DNA of 64,000 bases from Hedera helix (Eukaryota > Streptophyta > Magnoliopsida > Apiales > Araliaceae): assembly GCA_947179155.2 (NCBI GenBank), contig OX359269.1, positions 27,857,517 to 27,921,516 of the forward strand. The letters run 5' to 3'. Every line of letters begins with the position of its first letter. Position 1 is the first letter of the stretch. A program made the position numbers and the translations under genes. Below, piece by piece: positions 22,412 to 36,740 of the stretch. The notes beneath the pieces were generated by a model that saw nothing but the letters and a program-made list of their open reading frames with translations, did not search any database and had not been told where the DNA came from.

Positions 22412-22956
22412 TGTGACACCCAGGATTTTTGAAATAATTTTAAATAAAGATTATGATAAATTAAGTAAAGGTTAGCATTTAAAACCTAGTGTTGAATGAT
22501 AGAAGGTATTAAGAAATGAATTATGAAATATGAAGAAGAATTATATGAACTAAGAAGAGAAAGATGAATGTGCAAAGTATGAATGATGTGCGATATAAGA
22601 ATGTCGTAAGTGGATTGTGTAAGGGTAAGTATGATTAAAGAAATAAAAATTTTCGGAGAATGAGAAATAATCTTGATAAGTATATCGAGAAATGAATTAA
22701 AGTGTTATTCATAAAATTTTTAGAGAAATATGAAATGTACTACTATAAAGAAATTGTAAATTAAATATTCTGACGGTAATGACCATTATGAGGTTATCCA
22801 TGTAAGTTATAGATATTAAAGAGGTAAAATATAATTATTATTGATTAAATTGTTATTCATTAAGATGAAAGTAAAGCAAAGTGTTATGAATAATATACGT
22901 ATAATTATTACGGCAATTATGATTCCGAGGACGGAATCCTGTTAAGGGGGGAAGAA
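22412..22956 (+). repeat. Fossil LTR-head segment inside E3 internal region
   Basis: TGTGACACCCAGG follows a polypurine tract (GAAGGAGGGGTGAA, 22399-22411) just as a true LTR start would. The ~545 bp up to the real LTR 2 looks like the head of an older or different LTR. Same in unit 2 (28751-29295). Confidence 0.6.
22944..22956 (+). other. E3 polypurine tract 1
   Basis: AAGGGGGGAAGAA directly before LTR 2. The preceding GAGGACGGAATCC resembles the decayed end of a chromovirus polyprotein. The second copy is at 29283-29295. Confidence 0.85.
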
Positions 22957-25900
22957 TGTGAGGATCCGAATTTTCAAGATTTCTTTAATAATATTAAATG
23001 GGAATTTAATTGATAAAATTATCAAGGTTGTTAAATAAATTATTATTTATGTGAGTTAAGGTGTATGAAGAGATTTAATTGATAAATTAAATCTTTATGG
23101 AGATGGTGAAAATTGATGTTAATTTAAAATAATTGAAAAGTAAATAAATTGTTTAAAAATAATTTATGAAGAATAAGAAAGATTATATGTAAGGTACAAT
23201 ATATTGTACAATGAAATTATTGTGGAAATACAGAAATTATGATTTTAAATGAGGTTATGTGATAATGTAAAATGCATGAATTAAATATGTATATATTTAT
23301 ATATATACATTTATATATGTGTGTTATGTTTAATTGATAAAAATTATAAATTTCATTAATTATGAAAATTAAGGGATTAATAATTAAATTAATCCAAGAA
23401 TTTATGAAAAGCTAATGAGGAAGTTTGTAAAAATTATAGTTATCGATTTTAGAGTTTATCAAGAATTTTGGAAGAAGTTTAGAAATTAATTGAGAAGGAA
23501 ATGTAATTATGTAAATTATATAATAATAATTATATAATTTATATAAGAAAATTAAAATAAGTTATGAAGAAAATAATAATTATATAAATTATATAAGAAT
23601 AATTATGTAATTTATATAAGGTGATTAAATGGAATAAAGTTGGAGGAAATTAAGAAATTATTTAAAAAGGAGAATGTAATTATATAAATTATATAATATT
23701 AAATTATATAATTTATATATAAAGAAATTAATATGAATATTAAAGAAATTGAATAATAAATAAGAAAAAGGAATGTTTTAATTTAATAAAAATTATGGTT
23801 ATGTATAATAGAATTATTATGACTTTTATGAAGAATAATATTTCGGAAATGTGAACATATTAATGTAACATGTTGTCCAAGTAACGGAGTGAAAAATTAT
23901 GAAAAATAATTTTTATATGTCCTATGAATTATTTTATGAATTTTGGAGGTATAAATTACCTCAAATAATTACATGCATGACGTTATGCGTGTACAAAATT
24001 TATCAAGTAAAATACTGAAAAGGGTATTAAAATTACTCATAAATCATATTATGATTTTTAGTGAATTTAAATAAATATTTTATATTCATTATATAAAATA
24101 TTTATTACACGATATAATTACGTGATGTATTAAAATAAAAATTTCATGCATAAGTTTGGAACTTTCGGGAGAGAAATAAGTCGGTTGCATGCGTGATAAG
24201 TCGGTGGAAAAAAAAAAATTAAGCAACTTGGGAGTATTATAAAGGAATAGAGAAAGCAAGCAAATAGGAGAGTAAAACAAAGAAATAATAATACATACTT
24301 CCTCTTTCTCATTTTCTTCCAACCGAACGCCACCCTTGCCGGAAAACCACCATAGCTGCCATGAAAGAGAAAATTTTTGGTGCTAACAAAAGAAGTTCAA
24401 GCTTGATAAGGAAGAAGTTCAAGCCTAAGGAGGTATAAAATTTAATTTTAGAATTTATTTTGGTATTTATGGTATTAAATTTTTATGTGTGAAAAAATTA
24501 GAAATTTATTAAGATAATTATTCTAAATAATTTATAGATATCTATTTATGAATTTTATGATTTTTGGAGTATTTATGTTGGGAAATTTTTGAACAAAAAT
24601 GGAAAAAAATTGTGCAAACTTGGCTTACTGGTTGCCGCGGAAGCTGGGAAAAGAAGAAGGGAGGGCCGCGCATTGCGCGCGGCCAATTTTTTGTCGGAGC
24701 CGAGGTAAAACGACGCCGTTTTTGGGCCGCGTCCGAAGGAAATCCGCGCATTGCGCGGTGGCCAAAAATCTGGCTGAGAAACGACGCCGTTTGGCGTCGG
24801 GGTTGGGGAGGCCGTGCGCCATGCGCGGCCGACACACGCGACGGAATTACAATTGTGCCCCCGGCCTTTCTAGCTTATTCCGGTTATGTCCCTTGACGCG
24901 CTGAAATTACATAATTGCCCCTGGACTTTCCGGAAAATTCCGGATTTGTCCCTAGCGTTGCCGAAATGACGGAAATGCCCCTGGGCTTTTCCGAAAATAC
25001 CGAATGAGTCCCTATGGGCGCGAAAATTACCAAAATGCCCCCAGAAATGATTTTTAATGAAATAAATGTTTATAAATTGTTTTAAAATACTAGAAAATTA
25101 TAGAAAAATACTAGAAATATAGAAATGATATTTGGGTATTAAATTTAATATTTTTGATTAAATATTAAATATTGAGGATTAATATTTAAATGTTTAAATA
25201 TTAATCTAATAAGATTACAAGCTAGAAAATGATTAAATAAATTTTTCGGACAACCAAATATGTTAAAATTATCCGATGAGCTGGGTTGTCCGTATTAGAG
25301 GTATTGGATATTAAGTTAAATGACTATTTAAGGAACAAGATTAATATAATTGGCCATATAAATTAATAATTGGCCTAGAGATGATATTAATTAATTAAAT
25401 TAATATCATAAGGAGTTAAATAATTATTATTTGATTATTTTATGATCATAGGTTGATCGAGTTAAGGGTTTGAGTTATCAAATTAATTAACTGGACTTCA
25501 GGCAAGTTCTTCAGTCCCTTTTATGTTAAATGTTGAACTATTATGATATGAAATTCTTATTTTAAATGCATACAAATTATGTGCTATGTGATAAGTGTTT
25601 AATATGACCACAATGTGTTCTTTGTGCAATGATATGAGATATATTGTTGTAGTTATAGCACAAGCGCCTGATATATGACACACACAAAGCATGATAAGGT
25701 ATGTGCTACGTGAAGTATAACTGTTGAACTTGCTGAGCCGTTGTGCTCATTACTTGCTTAAAATAAACTTTTGCAGGTTAAGAAACAAAATTTCAGGAAT
25801 ATCAGAATATATTAAAGACGGATTGTCACAGCAGGTTGTAAATGTAGTTGCTATATTTTCAATAGCGTAATTCAATGTGGTAAATTGCAAAGTTATATGG

Positions 25901-26372
25901 ATATTTCGCATGTACATATATGTGGGATCTAGCTAAAGATGAACAGAGTTAATATATGAACTATAATTGTTCAAGATAATGGTTGTGCTAGAAATTATTA
26001 TATGTTTAATCTATGAATGATGATATAAAGAATATTTGTATGGATATGAATGGTATTAAAATTTGAATGCCGAGCTTTATGATACGAGTGAGAGAAAGAA
26101 AAAGTAAAGGTTGCGATTCATGGGATTAGGATCAAAATGTAAGGATTTTAAATATCCAAATATTTCAATACAATGATTGAATTAAGAAAAAGAAAAATTT
26201 ATACCGAAATTTTGGTAATGGTTGATTTTCAGATCAGATAGTGGATTAATTAAGGGTTTATATAAGGTAATTAAAGATTATTAACGGACCGAAATTTGGA
26301 CATAAAGAAAATAATGTTTATTAAATACAAGATTTAAGGTAATAAAATGGGTCGAATTTCGGGGTCGTTACA
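22957..26372 (+). repeat. E3 LTR 2 (central)
   Basis: Same length and, as far as read, same sequence as LTR 1. It serves as the 3' LTR of unit 1 and the 5' LTR of unit 2, with no target duplication on either side. Confidence 0.95.
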
Positions 26373-29295
26373 GTTGGTATCAGAGCTAGAGGTTATAAAC
26401 CTTAGGTAAATGATACCTTAGGCTATAACCTAAAGTAAGAAAGAGTACGGTTAGTTGAGTGTTCTGAAAACTTAAGCGTATAGTAAGCTCGTGACTCATG
26501 ATTGTATGGTGGAGCCCCTTTAGCGAATGGGCGACTATGGCCTGACTAGGACAAGCTCCTCAACCATATGATTATGGTAAGTTCCTGAGCCCAAATACGT
26601 GATTAGTTTGATGAACATGGGGGAATTAGAATGAAGAGATATAAGTTGAGAAAGATGTAAGTTAAGAAATACAGATCTCAGATATTGATTAAAGTAAAGG
26701 AAATATGAAAGAGATAAGATTATAAGGAAGAGACAAAGATGTTAAGAAAGAGCTGAACGAAGGCAGGGAATTGAGAAAATTTATAAGTTTAAAAAAAAAA
26801 AAAAAAAAAAAATTTATTTGAAAGAATATTGAAATGATTCAAAGATGAATCTTTAAGAAAATCAGGGGACACCTGATTTAAACAATAAGGATGACAAGAT
26901 AATCCGAAATGTATAAGAAGAGATCATAATAACATGATCAGGAACGGTAAGAGGATCGTACTACGATACGATCACAAGATAAGAGAAGCGAGTAAGAAGT
27001 AGGTTGTGAAGTAAGATCATGATGGGATTAAGTGAGAATGTGAAATTAACAGAGAGACCTGTTAATGGTCCAAAAGAGATATGGTACTATGAAATAGTAC
27101 AAGAAGAATTCAGAAAATGATGAGACATGAATGACAGAAAGGTTATGATAAGGGGGTAGAAAGCTTGGGTACGAAATTTCAATTGAGGACTCATGTGGTG
27201 ACTGAGTTGCACAATCCTTTGTATGGGCGAGGGATTTGTGTTTACTTAGTTACTATGTGATAATCATTGAAATGTTAGAGTCGCGCTAAGAGTTTTTGAT
27301 AAGATAGATAATATTAAGTTAGGCACGAGTTCTTAAAACTCATGCATATGGTAAGTCCATGACTTATATTGGTATGGTATGTTTTGAGCCCCTCAGCATA
27401 TGGACAGTCTTTGATTTGTTCTTAGACTACATATTGCTAGGACAAGCTTCTAAACTCATATTCTTGTGGTAAGTTTCTGGACTCATAATGTGTGGCAAGT
27501 TTGATGAACTATACGGGGGTATAGAAAAGCTGGAGTAGATAGAAATTTTAATATGATATGTAATAATAGTCCTAGCAATAAATTTAATATTTAAGTAAAG
27601 AAAGAGAAGGTGAATGATTAGGGAATTTAGGATATTCCCACTCTTCTAGCTATGCTAGACTTCGAAATTTTTTGGCCTCAAGCTAAATTGACATGAATAT
27701 GCTTTGAAAAATATAAATGAAATATTTCTAAGCGATCTAAAAAGGGTCTATGCCACTTGTTTCGGCTAGACAAAAATATTTTAACATCAAAATGTATTTC
27801 AAAAGAATCATCCACACACCTTTTAGCCCGGTGCAGATGTGATGAATGACGGAATGCTCAACGTGTTGTTGAGACGGTGCGGTACTATTTCGTCATAAGA
27901 TGATTCAACACCATAAAGTATGGTTTATGGTGTAGGAATTATTAAAGATGAAATTCTCAACGGACTGTCAAGATGATGCGGTAACATGAAGTCATAAATG
28001 ATTTTGATTTATGAAGGTATGTCAGAACTATAAGTCAATGCCATTTGACTCGGCTTGATATTTTGAAAATTTTTGACATGATGAATATTTTAAAAATTTC
28101 TGCGGATTAGAAAGTGTTAAAAGAAAGTCTATGCTAATTGATCTAGCTAGACAAGCGTTGAGAAAATATAAGTCTAAGCTATTGATTCAGCTAGACAAAT
28201 TTTGAAATATATTGAATTCCTATTCTTTGAAAATTATACCCAATCAAATTACTTTTGAATGAATTCTATGGCTGAGATGAACAAAAAGATTAAGACTATT
28301 GCAGGTTGATCGAATGGTCACCTGGCATAGCAAGACACAGGCATTGCAGATTGATCATCTGGCGTGCCAATGTATGGTGAAACATCCATCACTTTAATGA
28401 CAGATTGATCCACTGTCAGGGTTTGCAGTATAAAGTACTCGGGGAGCGAAGTACTGTAAACCGGGATAAATGTTCATTCAGCATATTATGAAAGTTTTCC
28501 AAAATAAAAATTTTGAATTCTACTCTTATGAAGATTGGATGGTAGGATGGGGTAGTATTTTAATTGTGAATGATAAGGAAAGTAATATTATGAAGTAAAG
28601 GAATTATGAGATGTGATGGATTAGAAAATTGTAATATACAATGACTACGAGAAAGGAAGGAAATAAAGATATGTGGAATCGATGTAAAGAAATTATGAGG
28701 TATCAATACATAGAAATTTCGAGGACGAAATTTTATGAAGGAGGGGTGAATGTGACACCCAGGATTTTTGAAATAATTTTAAATAAAGATTATGATAAAT
28801 TAAGTAAAGGTTAGCATTTAAAACCTAGTGTTGAATGATAGAAGGTATTAAGAAATGAATTATGAAATATGAAGAAGAATTATATGAACTAAGAAGAGAA
28901 AGATGAATGTGCAAAGTATGAATGATGTGCGATATAAGAATGTCGTAAGTGGATTGTGTAAGGGTAAGTATGATTAAAGAAATAAAAATTTTCGGAGAAT
29001 GAGAAATAATCTTGATAAGTATATCGAGAAATGAATTAAAGTGTTATTCATAAAATTTTTAGAGAAATATGAAATGTACTACTATAAAGAAATTGTAAAT
29101 TAAATATTCTGACGGTAATGACCATTATGAGGTTATCCATGTAAGTTATAGATATTAAAGAGGTAAAATATAATTATTATTGATTAAATTGTTATTCATT
29201 AAGATGAAAGTAAAGCAAAGTGTTATGAATAATATACGTATAATTATTACGGCAATTATGATTCCGAGGACGGAATCCTGTTAAGGGGGGAAGAA
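26373..29295 (+). other. E3 internal region 2, non-coding
   Basis: Near-identical repeat of 20034-22956, with PBS at 26375-26386 and polypurine tract at 29283-29295. The one substitution noticed is G at 28025. Confidence 0.9.
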
Positions 29296-32200
29296 TGTGA
29301 GGATCCGAATTTTCAAGATTTCTTTAATAATATTAAATGGGAATTTAATTGATAAAATTATCAAGGTTGTTAAATAAATTATTATTTATGTGAGTTAAGG
29401 TGTATGAAGAGATTTAATTGATAAATTAAATCTTTATGGAGATGGTGAAAATTGATGTTAATTTAAAATAATTGAAAAGTAAATAAATTGTTTAAAAATA
29501 ATTTATGAAGAATAAGAAAGATTATATGTAAGGTACAATATATTGTACAATGAAATTATTGTGGAAATACAGAAATTATGATTTTAAATGAGGTTATGTG
29601 ATAATGTAAAATGCATGAATTAAATATGTATATATTTATATATATACATTTATATATGTGTGTTATGTTTAATTGATAAAAATTATAAATTTCATTAATT
29701 ATGAAAATTAAGGGATTAATAATTAAATTAATCCAAGAATTTATGAAAAGCTAATGAGGAAGTTTGTAAAAATTATAGTTATCGATTTTAGAGTTTATCA
29801 AGAATTTTGGAAGAAGTTTAGAAATTAATTGAGAAGGAAATGTAATTATGTAAATTATATAATAATAATTATATAATTTATATAAGAAAATTAAAATAAG
29901 TTATGAAGAAAATAATAATTATATAAATTATATAAGAATAATTATGTAATTTATATAAGGTGATTAAATGGAATAAAGTTGGAGGAAATTAAGAAATTAT
30001 TTAAAAAGGAGAATGTAATTATATAAATTATATAATATTAAATTATATAATTTATATATAAAGAAATTAATATGAATATTAAAGAAATTGAATAATAAAT
30101 AAGAAAAAGGAATGTTTTAATTTAATAAAAATTATGGTTATGTATAATAGAATTATTATGACTTTTATGAAGAATAATATTTCGGAAATGTGAACATATT
30201 AATGTAACATGTTGTCCAAGTAACGGAGTGAAAAATTATGAAAAATAATTTTTATATGTCCTATGAATTATTTTATGAATTTTGGAGGTATAAATTACCT
30301 CAAATAATTACATGCATGACGTTATGCGTGTACAAAATTTATCAAGTAAAATACTGAAAAGGGTATTAAAATTACTCATAAATCATATTATGATTTTTAG
30401 TGAATTTAAATAAATATTTTATATTCATTATATAAAATATTTATTACACGATATAATTACGTGATGTATTAAAATAAAAATTTCATGCATAAGTTTGGAA
30501 CTTTCGGGAGAGAAATAAGTCGGTTGCATGCGTGATAAGTCGGTGGAAAAAAAAAAATTAAGCAACTTGGGAGTATTATAAAGGAATAGAGAAAGCAAGC
30601 AAATAGGAGAGTAAAACAAAGAAATAATAATACATACTTCCTCTTTCTCATTTTCTTCCAACCGAACGCCACCCTTGCCGGAAAACCACCATAGCTGCCA
30701 TGAAAGAGAAAATTTTTGGTGCTAACAAAAGAAGTTCAAGCTTGATAAGGAAGAAGTTCAAGCCTAAGGAGGTATAAAATTTAATTTTAGAATTTATTTT
30801 GGTATTTATGGTATTAAATTTTTATGTGTGAAAAAATTAGAAATTTATTAAGATAATTATTCTAAATAATTTATAGATATCTATTTATGAATTTTATGAT
30901 TTTTGGAGTATTTATGTTGGGAAATTTTTGAACAAAAATGGAAAAAAATTGTGCAAACTTGGCTTACTGGTTGCCGCGGAAGCTGGGAAAAGAAGAAGGG
31001 AGGGCCGCGCATTGCGCGCGGCCAATTTTTTGTCGGAGCCGAGGTAAAACGACGCCGTTTTTGGGCCGCGTCCGAAGGAAATCCGCGCATTGCGCGGTGG
31101 CCAAAAATCTGGCTGAGAAACGACGCCGTTTGGCGTCGGGGTTGGGGAGGCCGTGCGCCATGCGCGGCCGACACACGCGACGGAATTACAATTGTGCCCC
31201 CGGCCTTTCTAGCTTATTCCGGTTATGTCCCTTGACGCGCTGAAATTACATAATTGCCCCTGGACTTTCCGGAAAATTCCGGATTTGTCCCTAGCGTTGC
31301 CGAAATGACGGAAATGCCCCTGGGCTTTTCCGAAAATACCGAATGAGTCCCTATGGGCGCGAAAATTACCAAAATGCCCCCAGAAATGATTTTTAATGAA
31401 ATAAATGTTTATAAATTGTTTTAAAATACTAGAAAATTATAGAAAAATACTAGAAATATAGAAATGATATTTGGGTATTAAATTTAATATTTTTGATTAA
31501 ATATTAAATATTGAGGATTAATATTTAAATGTTTAAATATTAATCTAATAAGATTACAAGCTAGAAAATGATTAAATAAATTTTTCGGACAACCAAATAT
31601 GTTAAAATTATCCGATGAGCTGGGTTGTCCGTATTAGAGGTATTGGATATTAAGTTAAATGACTATTTAAGGAACAAGATTAATATAATTGGCCATATAA
31701 ATTAATAATTGGCCTAGAGATGATATTAATTAATTAAATTAATATCATAAGGAGTTAAATAATTATTATTTGATTATTTTATGATCATAGGTTGATCGAG
31801 TTAAGGGTTTGAGTTATCAAATTAATTAACTGGACTTCAGGCAAGTTCTTCAGTCCCTTTTATGTTAAATGTTGAACTATTATGATATGAAATTCTTATT
31901 TTAAATGCATACAAATTATGTGCTATGTGATAAGTGTTTAATATGACCACAATGTGTTCTTTGTGCAATGATATGAGATATATTGTTGTAGTTATAGCAC
32001 AAGCGCCTGATATATGACACACACAAAGCATGATAAGGTATGTGCTACGTGAAGTATAACTGTTGAACTTGCTGAGCCGTTGTGCTCATTACTTGCTTAA
32101 AATAAACTTTTGCAGGTTAAGAAACAAAATTTCAGGAATATCAGAATATATTAAAGACGGATTGTCACAGCAGGTTGTAAATGTAGTTGCTATATTTTCA

Positions 32201-32711
32201 ATAGCGTAATTCAATGTGGTAAATTGCAAAGTTATATGGATATTTCGCATGTACATATATGTGGGATCTAGCTAAAGATGAACAGAGTTAATATATGAAC
32301 TATAATTGTTCAAGATAATGGTTGTGCTAGAAATTATTATATGTTTAATCTATGAATGATGATATAAAGAATATTTGTATGGATATGAATGGTATTAAAA
32401 TTTGAATGCCGAGCTTTATGATACGAGTGAGAGAAAGAAAAAGTAAAGGTTGCGATTCATGGGATTAGGATCAAAATGTAAGGATTTTAAATATCCAAAT
32501 ATTTCAATACAATGATTGAATTAAGAAAAAGAAAAATTTATACCGAAATTTTGGTAATGGTTGATTTTCAGATCAGATAGTGGATTAATTAAGGGTTTAT
32601 ATAAGGTAATTAAAGATTATTAACGGACCGAAATTTGGACATAAAGAAAATAATGTTTATTAAATACAAGATTTAAGGTAATAAAATGGGTCGAATTTCG
32701 GGGTCGTTACA
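29296..32711 (+). repeat. E3 LTR 3
   Basis: Third copy, ending GGGGTCGTTACA, followed by GAATC, which matches the left flank. Confidence 0.95.
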
Positions 32712-32716
32712 GAATC

Positions 32717-35178
32717 TATCGAGATTTAATAAAAGTGAATTATTGTGAGTGAATTTATAAGTGATAAAAATAGAAAAGAAAAATGATCTTCCTTTTTTCT
32801 ATTCCTATTAGAGATAGGATTGTTTTAAAATTTAATTAATAAAATTTTGTACACACCATGTATATATTTAATTATTATAAATTTGTATAGTACTTATACT
32901 AATTTGAATAGAAAAAAAATACGTTTTTTTTTATCCCTCTTAGAGATAGGAATACTTTTAAATTTGGATAGTATTTAATTGATATAAATTTGAATAGTGC
33001 TTATGCTAATAAAAATTAAAAAAGTTGAACCAAAAATTAGTGAAACCAAATCAAAATTGTGTTTTTAATCATACAAGCTCATCAAACCCTGTGCAAAACA
33101 CGGGTTGTACGGATAATGGTTTATCATATTATTAAATAGATAAATATTAATTAGAATTTTGAGAAGATAATTATAGTTATTAGATTATTAAATATTAAAT
33201 TATATATTATAGGTTACCTTGATCAATATAAGCTCAACATTTGAATGAAATGCATATTTATTCAATTATAATTAGGAGAAAATAATTATTTTAATTTTAT
33301 TTAAGTTTGTAATGAAATTCCATATATTAGTGTTTATATTGTCAAAATTTACTTAAAATTTTAATCTGAATAGAAGTGTGAAACTCAAACTCTAATAAGT
33401 TTTAATTTAGTTTATGACAATTACTTAGTAATGAATTGACTATAAGTTTGCAATTAATTTTATAGTTATTATATTTTTAAAATATTCATATATATTTGTT
33501 GACTTGGTCACACTCTGATCCTTAGTTTTGATGTTCTTATACTAACACCTTGGTTTTATTTGTTGAGATACGTGCAACAATTTGAAAATAACGATATGCA
33601 GCAAACTGATTTCGACACTGAATTAAAGCTACATATAGAAAGTTTTCTATCAAATTATTGGAGATCTGCCTCGTGTCTTTAGGATCTCACGTAAGGTCTT
33701 GATCACATTAACTTATATTTCAATTCAAAGCTCATAGGATTGCATCATATATTAAATTTAGTGAAAATTAATTTTTATTAACTTTATCTATTTTAAGTCA
33801 ACTTTTATTATTTATCAATTCAAATTATAAATTAAAAATACTATAGGACTTTGTTACTTAATATTCATCTTACCTAATATTAATTTGTTACTTTTATAAA
33901 CACTTTCATATTTTATAAGATTATTTTTATTTTTGAAAATAAATTTCAGTCATTTTTAAACATAAAATTAAGATGAATTATTAAAAATTATGAAATAATA
34001 AATCTTACAATGAGATAAAATATTAAAGAACTCTAGGTCAATTATGAATATAAAAATAGTTTACTATGTTAACTATTGTATTGACTTAATTTAAATAATT
34101 ATATGTCAATTTTGAAAATAAAAATATTCTAAATAAATTTAAAATATTAATAATAATTTTATATTTCAGAGCGGATAAATTTATTCTTATGTTTAACACG
34201 CGTTGCATGCTTGTACCCTAGAAGACTTTATGGCAACTCTATCACGAAAGATATCGAGTATAAACAATGAGATTTTTATGAGATTTTGCCTTAATAGTTT
34301 ATATACATAATAGGTTTTCCCCATCCTCAATCATAATCGATGCTCTTCCTTCAACATCATCATAATTGAATTTGTCTTGCAATTATTAACATGAGTTTGC
34401 AATTATTAACACTATCTAAGCGCTCCATGTAAAGTATGGATTTATTTTTTCGCAAATAGTATACTTTTCATTTTTTTATTCATTTTATAGTATCCTCAAT
34501 CATAATCCTCTTCCTTCAACATCATCATAATGATATTCAAATTAGAATCCGGCTACTCTAAAATTTCTAAGGTACTCTATAATATGGTGTTCTCAAAATT
34601 TCATCTCTCCATTAAAATTAAATAGTTAAAATAAAACCATATATTATAATATTAAAATTTTAATTAAATAATGTCCATGTCAACAAACACATCACCTTTT
34701 TATTAAAACCAATTTACCTAATAAATTTAATAATATATTTATAAAAAAATAATAAAATATTTACAATATCATATGTTTCTAATAAGACTATGTACTTTGC
34801 ACGAAATGTAGATACCAGAAGTATTATATATTTATATTTTAATTAAATAGATAATTTAGTTCGTCATTTTTTTTTATTTTTTTTTGGGTGTGTTTTTTCA
34901 CCTTAGTTAGCCCACGCAATGTCTTTTGGTGCTGCGGTGCCCGAATGAAATAATGATGAATTTGGTCTTGACATGTGTGTGTTCTTGGTGTGTTAGTGTG
35001 TGTGTTTAAATTTGCAGATGGGGGAGAAAAATAAATAGTTTTTTTCTCTTTTTTTTAACTTAGATTTAGTTACAATACTTATATTAATAATTGAATTTGT
35101 CTTTCAATTATTAACATGAGTTTGCAATTATTAACACTTTCTAAGCGCTCCGTGTGAAGTATGGACTTATTTTCCTAA
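32717..35178. other. AT-rich intergenic DNA with duplicated fragments
   Basis: No gene seen. Diverged duplicates: 33265-33490 (to 15.6-15.8 kb), about 33845-33935 (to 11.74-11.83 kb), 34200-34345 and 34535-34700 (to 50.1-50.4 kb) and 34845-34950 (to 13.69-13.79 kb, sharing AATGTCTTTTGGTGCTGC). A hairpin CTGTGCAAAACACGGGTTGT lies at about 33091. Confidence 0.6.
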
Positions 35179-36583
35179 GGTTATGTTTGTTTGCAAAATA
35201 CATATTTGGGATTGGACTATTTATATTAATTTAAAACTATTTCCGACTTTTTTATCCCATCATGAGGGATTAATTGTAACGCCCCCAAATCCGGGTCCCT
35301 TGAACCACGGGCTTGGTGCGCATGTGACTATCTACCCTGTCATTTCATCCATCCAATCTGAATAAAATAATGATAATAAGAACTTAATTTACATTCAACC
35401 ATAACTAATCTCAGGTTCTACGTACCTTTATACATACCATCTGTCGTATCTGATATATTACAACATATAATAATAATTACACACTAATTACAATAATAAC
35501 ACAACTATTGCTGGTTGGCTTTTCCTTTACCCTTGTCTACTCTAGACCCCTCGGTCTTCTCTGGCTTAGCTGAAATATCATGAATGAAAGCAAGAGTGAG
35601 CTTAAAATAGCTCAGCAAGTAATTAAACATGAGATAACATGATATTTCAAAATGATGAATATAACTCGTTTATAATGAAATGTAGGAATGTGTGTCAACA
35701 TGGACTTGTAACAATTTAATAGATGCTGATAGGATCATAACATAAGCTGAACATGAATGTCTGAGAACATGGAATTTTTAATTGCTGTATGGTCACAAGA
35801 CCAAGAACACGTTAAGAACAATATCAATCTTTAAGACCGACACTGTCCAAATAAAATTTTAATACGTTAAGAACAATCTCAATCACAAAGACTGACATTG
35901 CCCACAAGGTAATAATAACAGTTTAGATGCGTACTCTGGGTGATTAGCCCATCGTACTTTATATTGTGCACAACAACATCTAACGACGCAACCACATCTA
36001 ACGACGCAACCACGTCATAATTAATTCATTTCCTTTAGCCTTTATTTCCCCTTGTTAATAGGGTTGTTCTGTTACAGCATAACAAAGAGTCCGCACCACC
36101 ACAATGTGGATTGGAGAACGTAACAATCAATAACTGGATTTAACATGAAACATACATGTGTCTAGCCAGAACCAAAATTGGCATCGACCTTTTCAAGATA
36201 GTTCGATAAGAATTGAACTTTACATGATAACATGAATGTACAACATAAATGTCTGTTCAAGAATCTGAAATTAAAAGCTTAGCCAGAAAACTTGCCTTGG
36301 TCCTCGTCTATCACAACTGGTAAAATATTATCCCGTCTAGGACCTACATGACCATAATATTGGTTCATGCATTAGTTATGTACACATGCATGCCATTACT
36401 TGCTATACAAGCCATCACTTAGTTTAACAGAACCCTAATCACGTAACACATTGTTTACTTAAGCCTTAGGATCTACCATATTGATTATTTTTATCAATTT
36501 ATGGTTTACATATGTGTTTCTATCATTAAATATCAAAACATTGCAATTTGGAAGTAAAATAATTATTTTTCAAAAATCAGGTC

Positions 36584-36740
36584 ACGGCGCCCCGGCGGAG
36601 AGAACCGCGCCCCCAGCGAGATCCTCTCGGCCGAACAGCGCCCCGACGACGACTGATCTCGCCCCGGCGTATCCCATGCAGAAGCACTGCGCCCCGGCGC
36701 AGTTACAAGAGTAAAATACTGCGCCCCGGCGCAGTACTGG
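36584..36740. repeat. GCGCCCCGGCGC repeats in the solo LTR
   Basis: GCGCCCCGGCG-like motifs recur about six times in 150 bp (twice as ACTGCGCCCCGGCGCAGT, a near-perfect palindrome) in an AT-rich surround. Short frames here are not genes. Confidence 0.75.

Larger units (their letters stand above)
20034..22956 (+). other. E3 internal region 1, non-coding
   Basis: No coding frame. Contains a poly-A run (about 20453-20473), blocks with GGAGCCCC and GACAAGCTCCTCAACC (20155-20250) that are conserved in E4, and near its end two successive 3' modules: CGAGGACGAAATTTTATGAA with GGAGGGGTGAA and TGTGACACCC (22381-22421), then GAGGACGGAATCC with the functional polypurine tract (22927-22956). Confidence 0.88.
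16618..32711 (+). mobile_element. E3: tandem LTR-retrotransposon array (LTR-int-LTR-int-LTR), non-coding LARD-like
   Basis: Three LTRs (3416 bp each) and two internal regions (2923 bp each) repeat with an exact period of 6339 bp. A single target duplication GAATC flanks the whole array (16613-16617 and 32712-32716), and none separates the units. Each internal region has a perfect iMet PBS and a polypurine tract but no frame longer than about 60 codons, so Gag and Pol must come from elsewhere. By eye I saw one difference between units (T at 21686, G at 28025). The array could come from unequal crossing-over, from integration of a multimeric or LTR-circle-derived copy, or from an assembly error. 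Confidence 0.93.
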
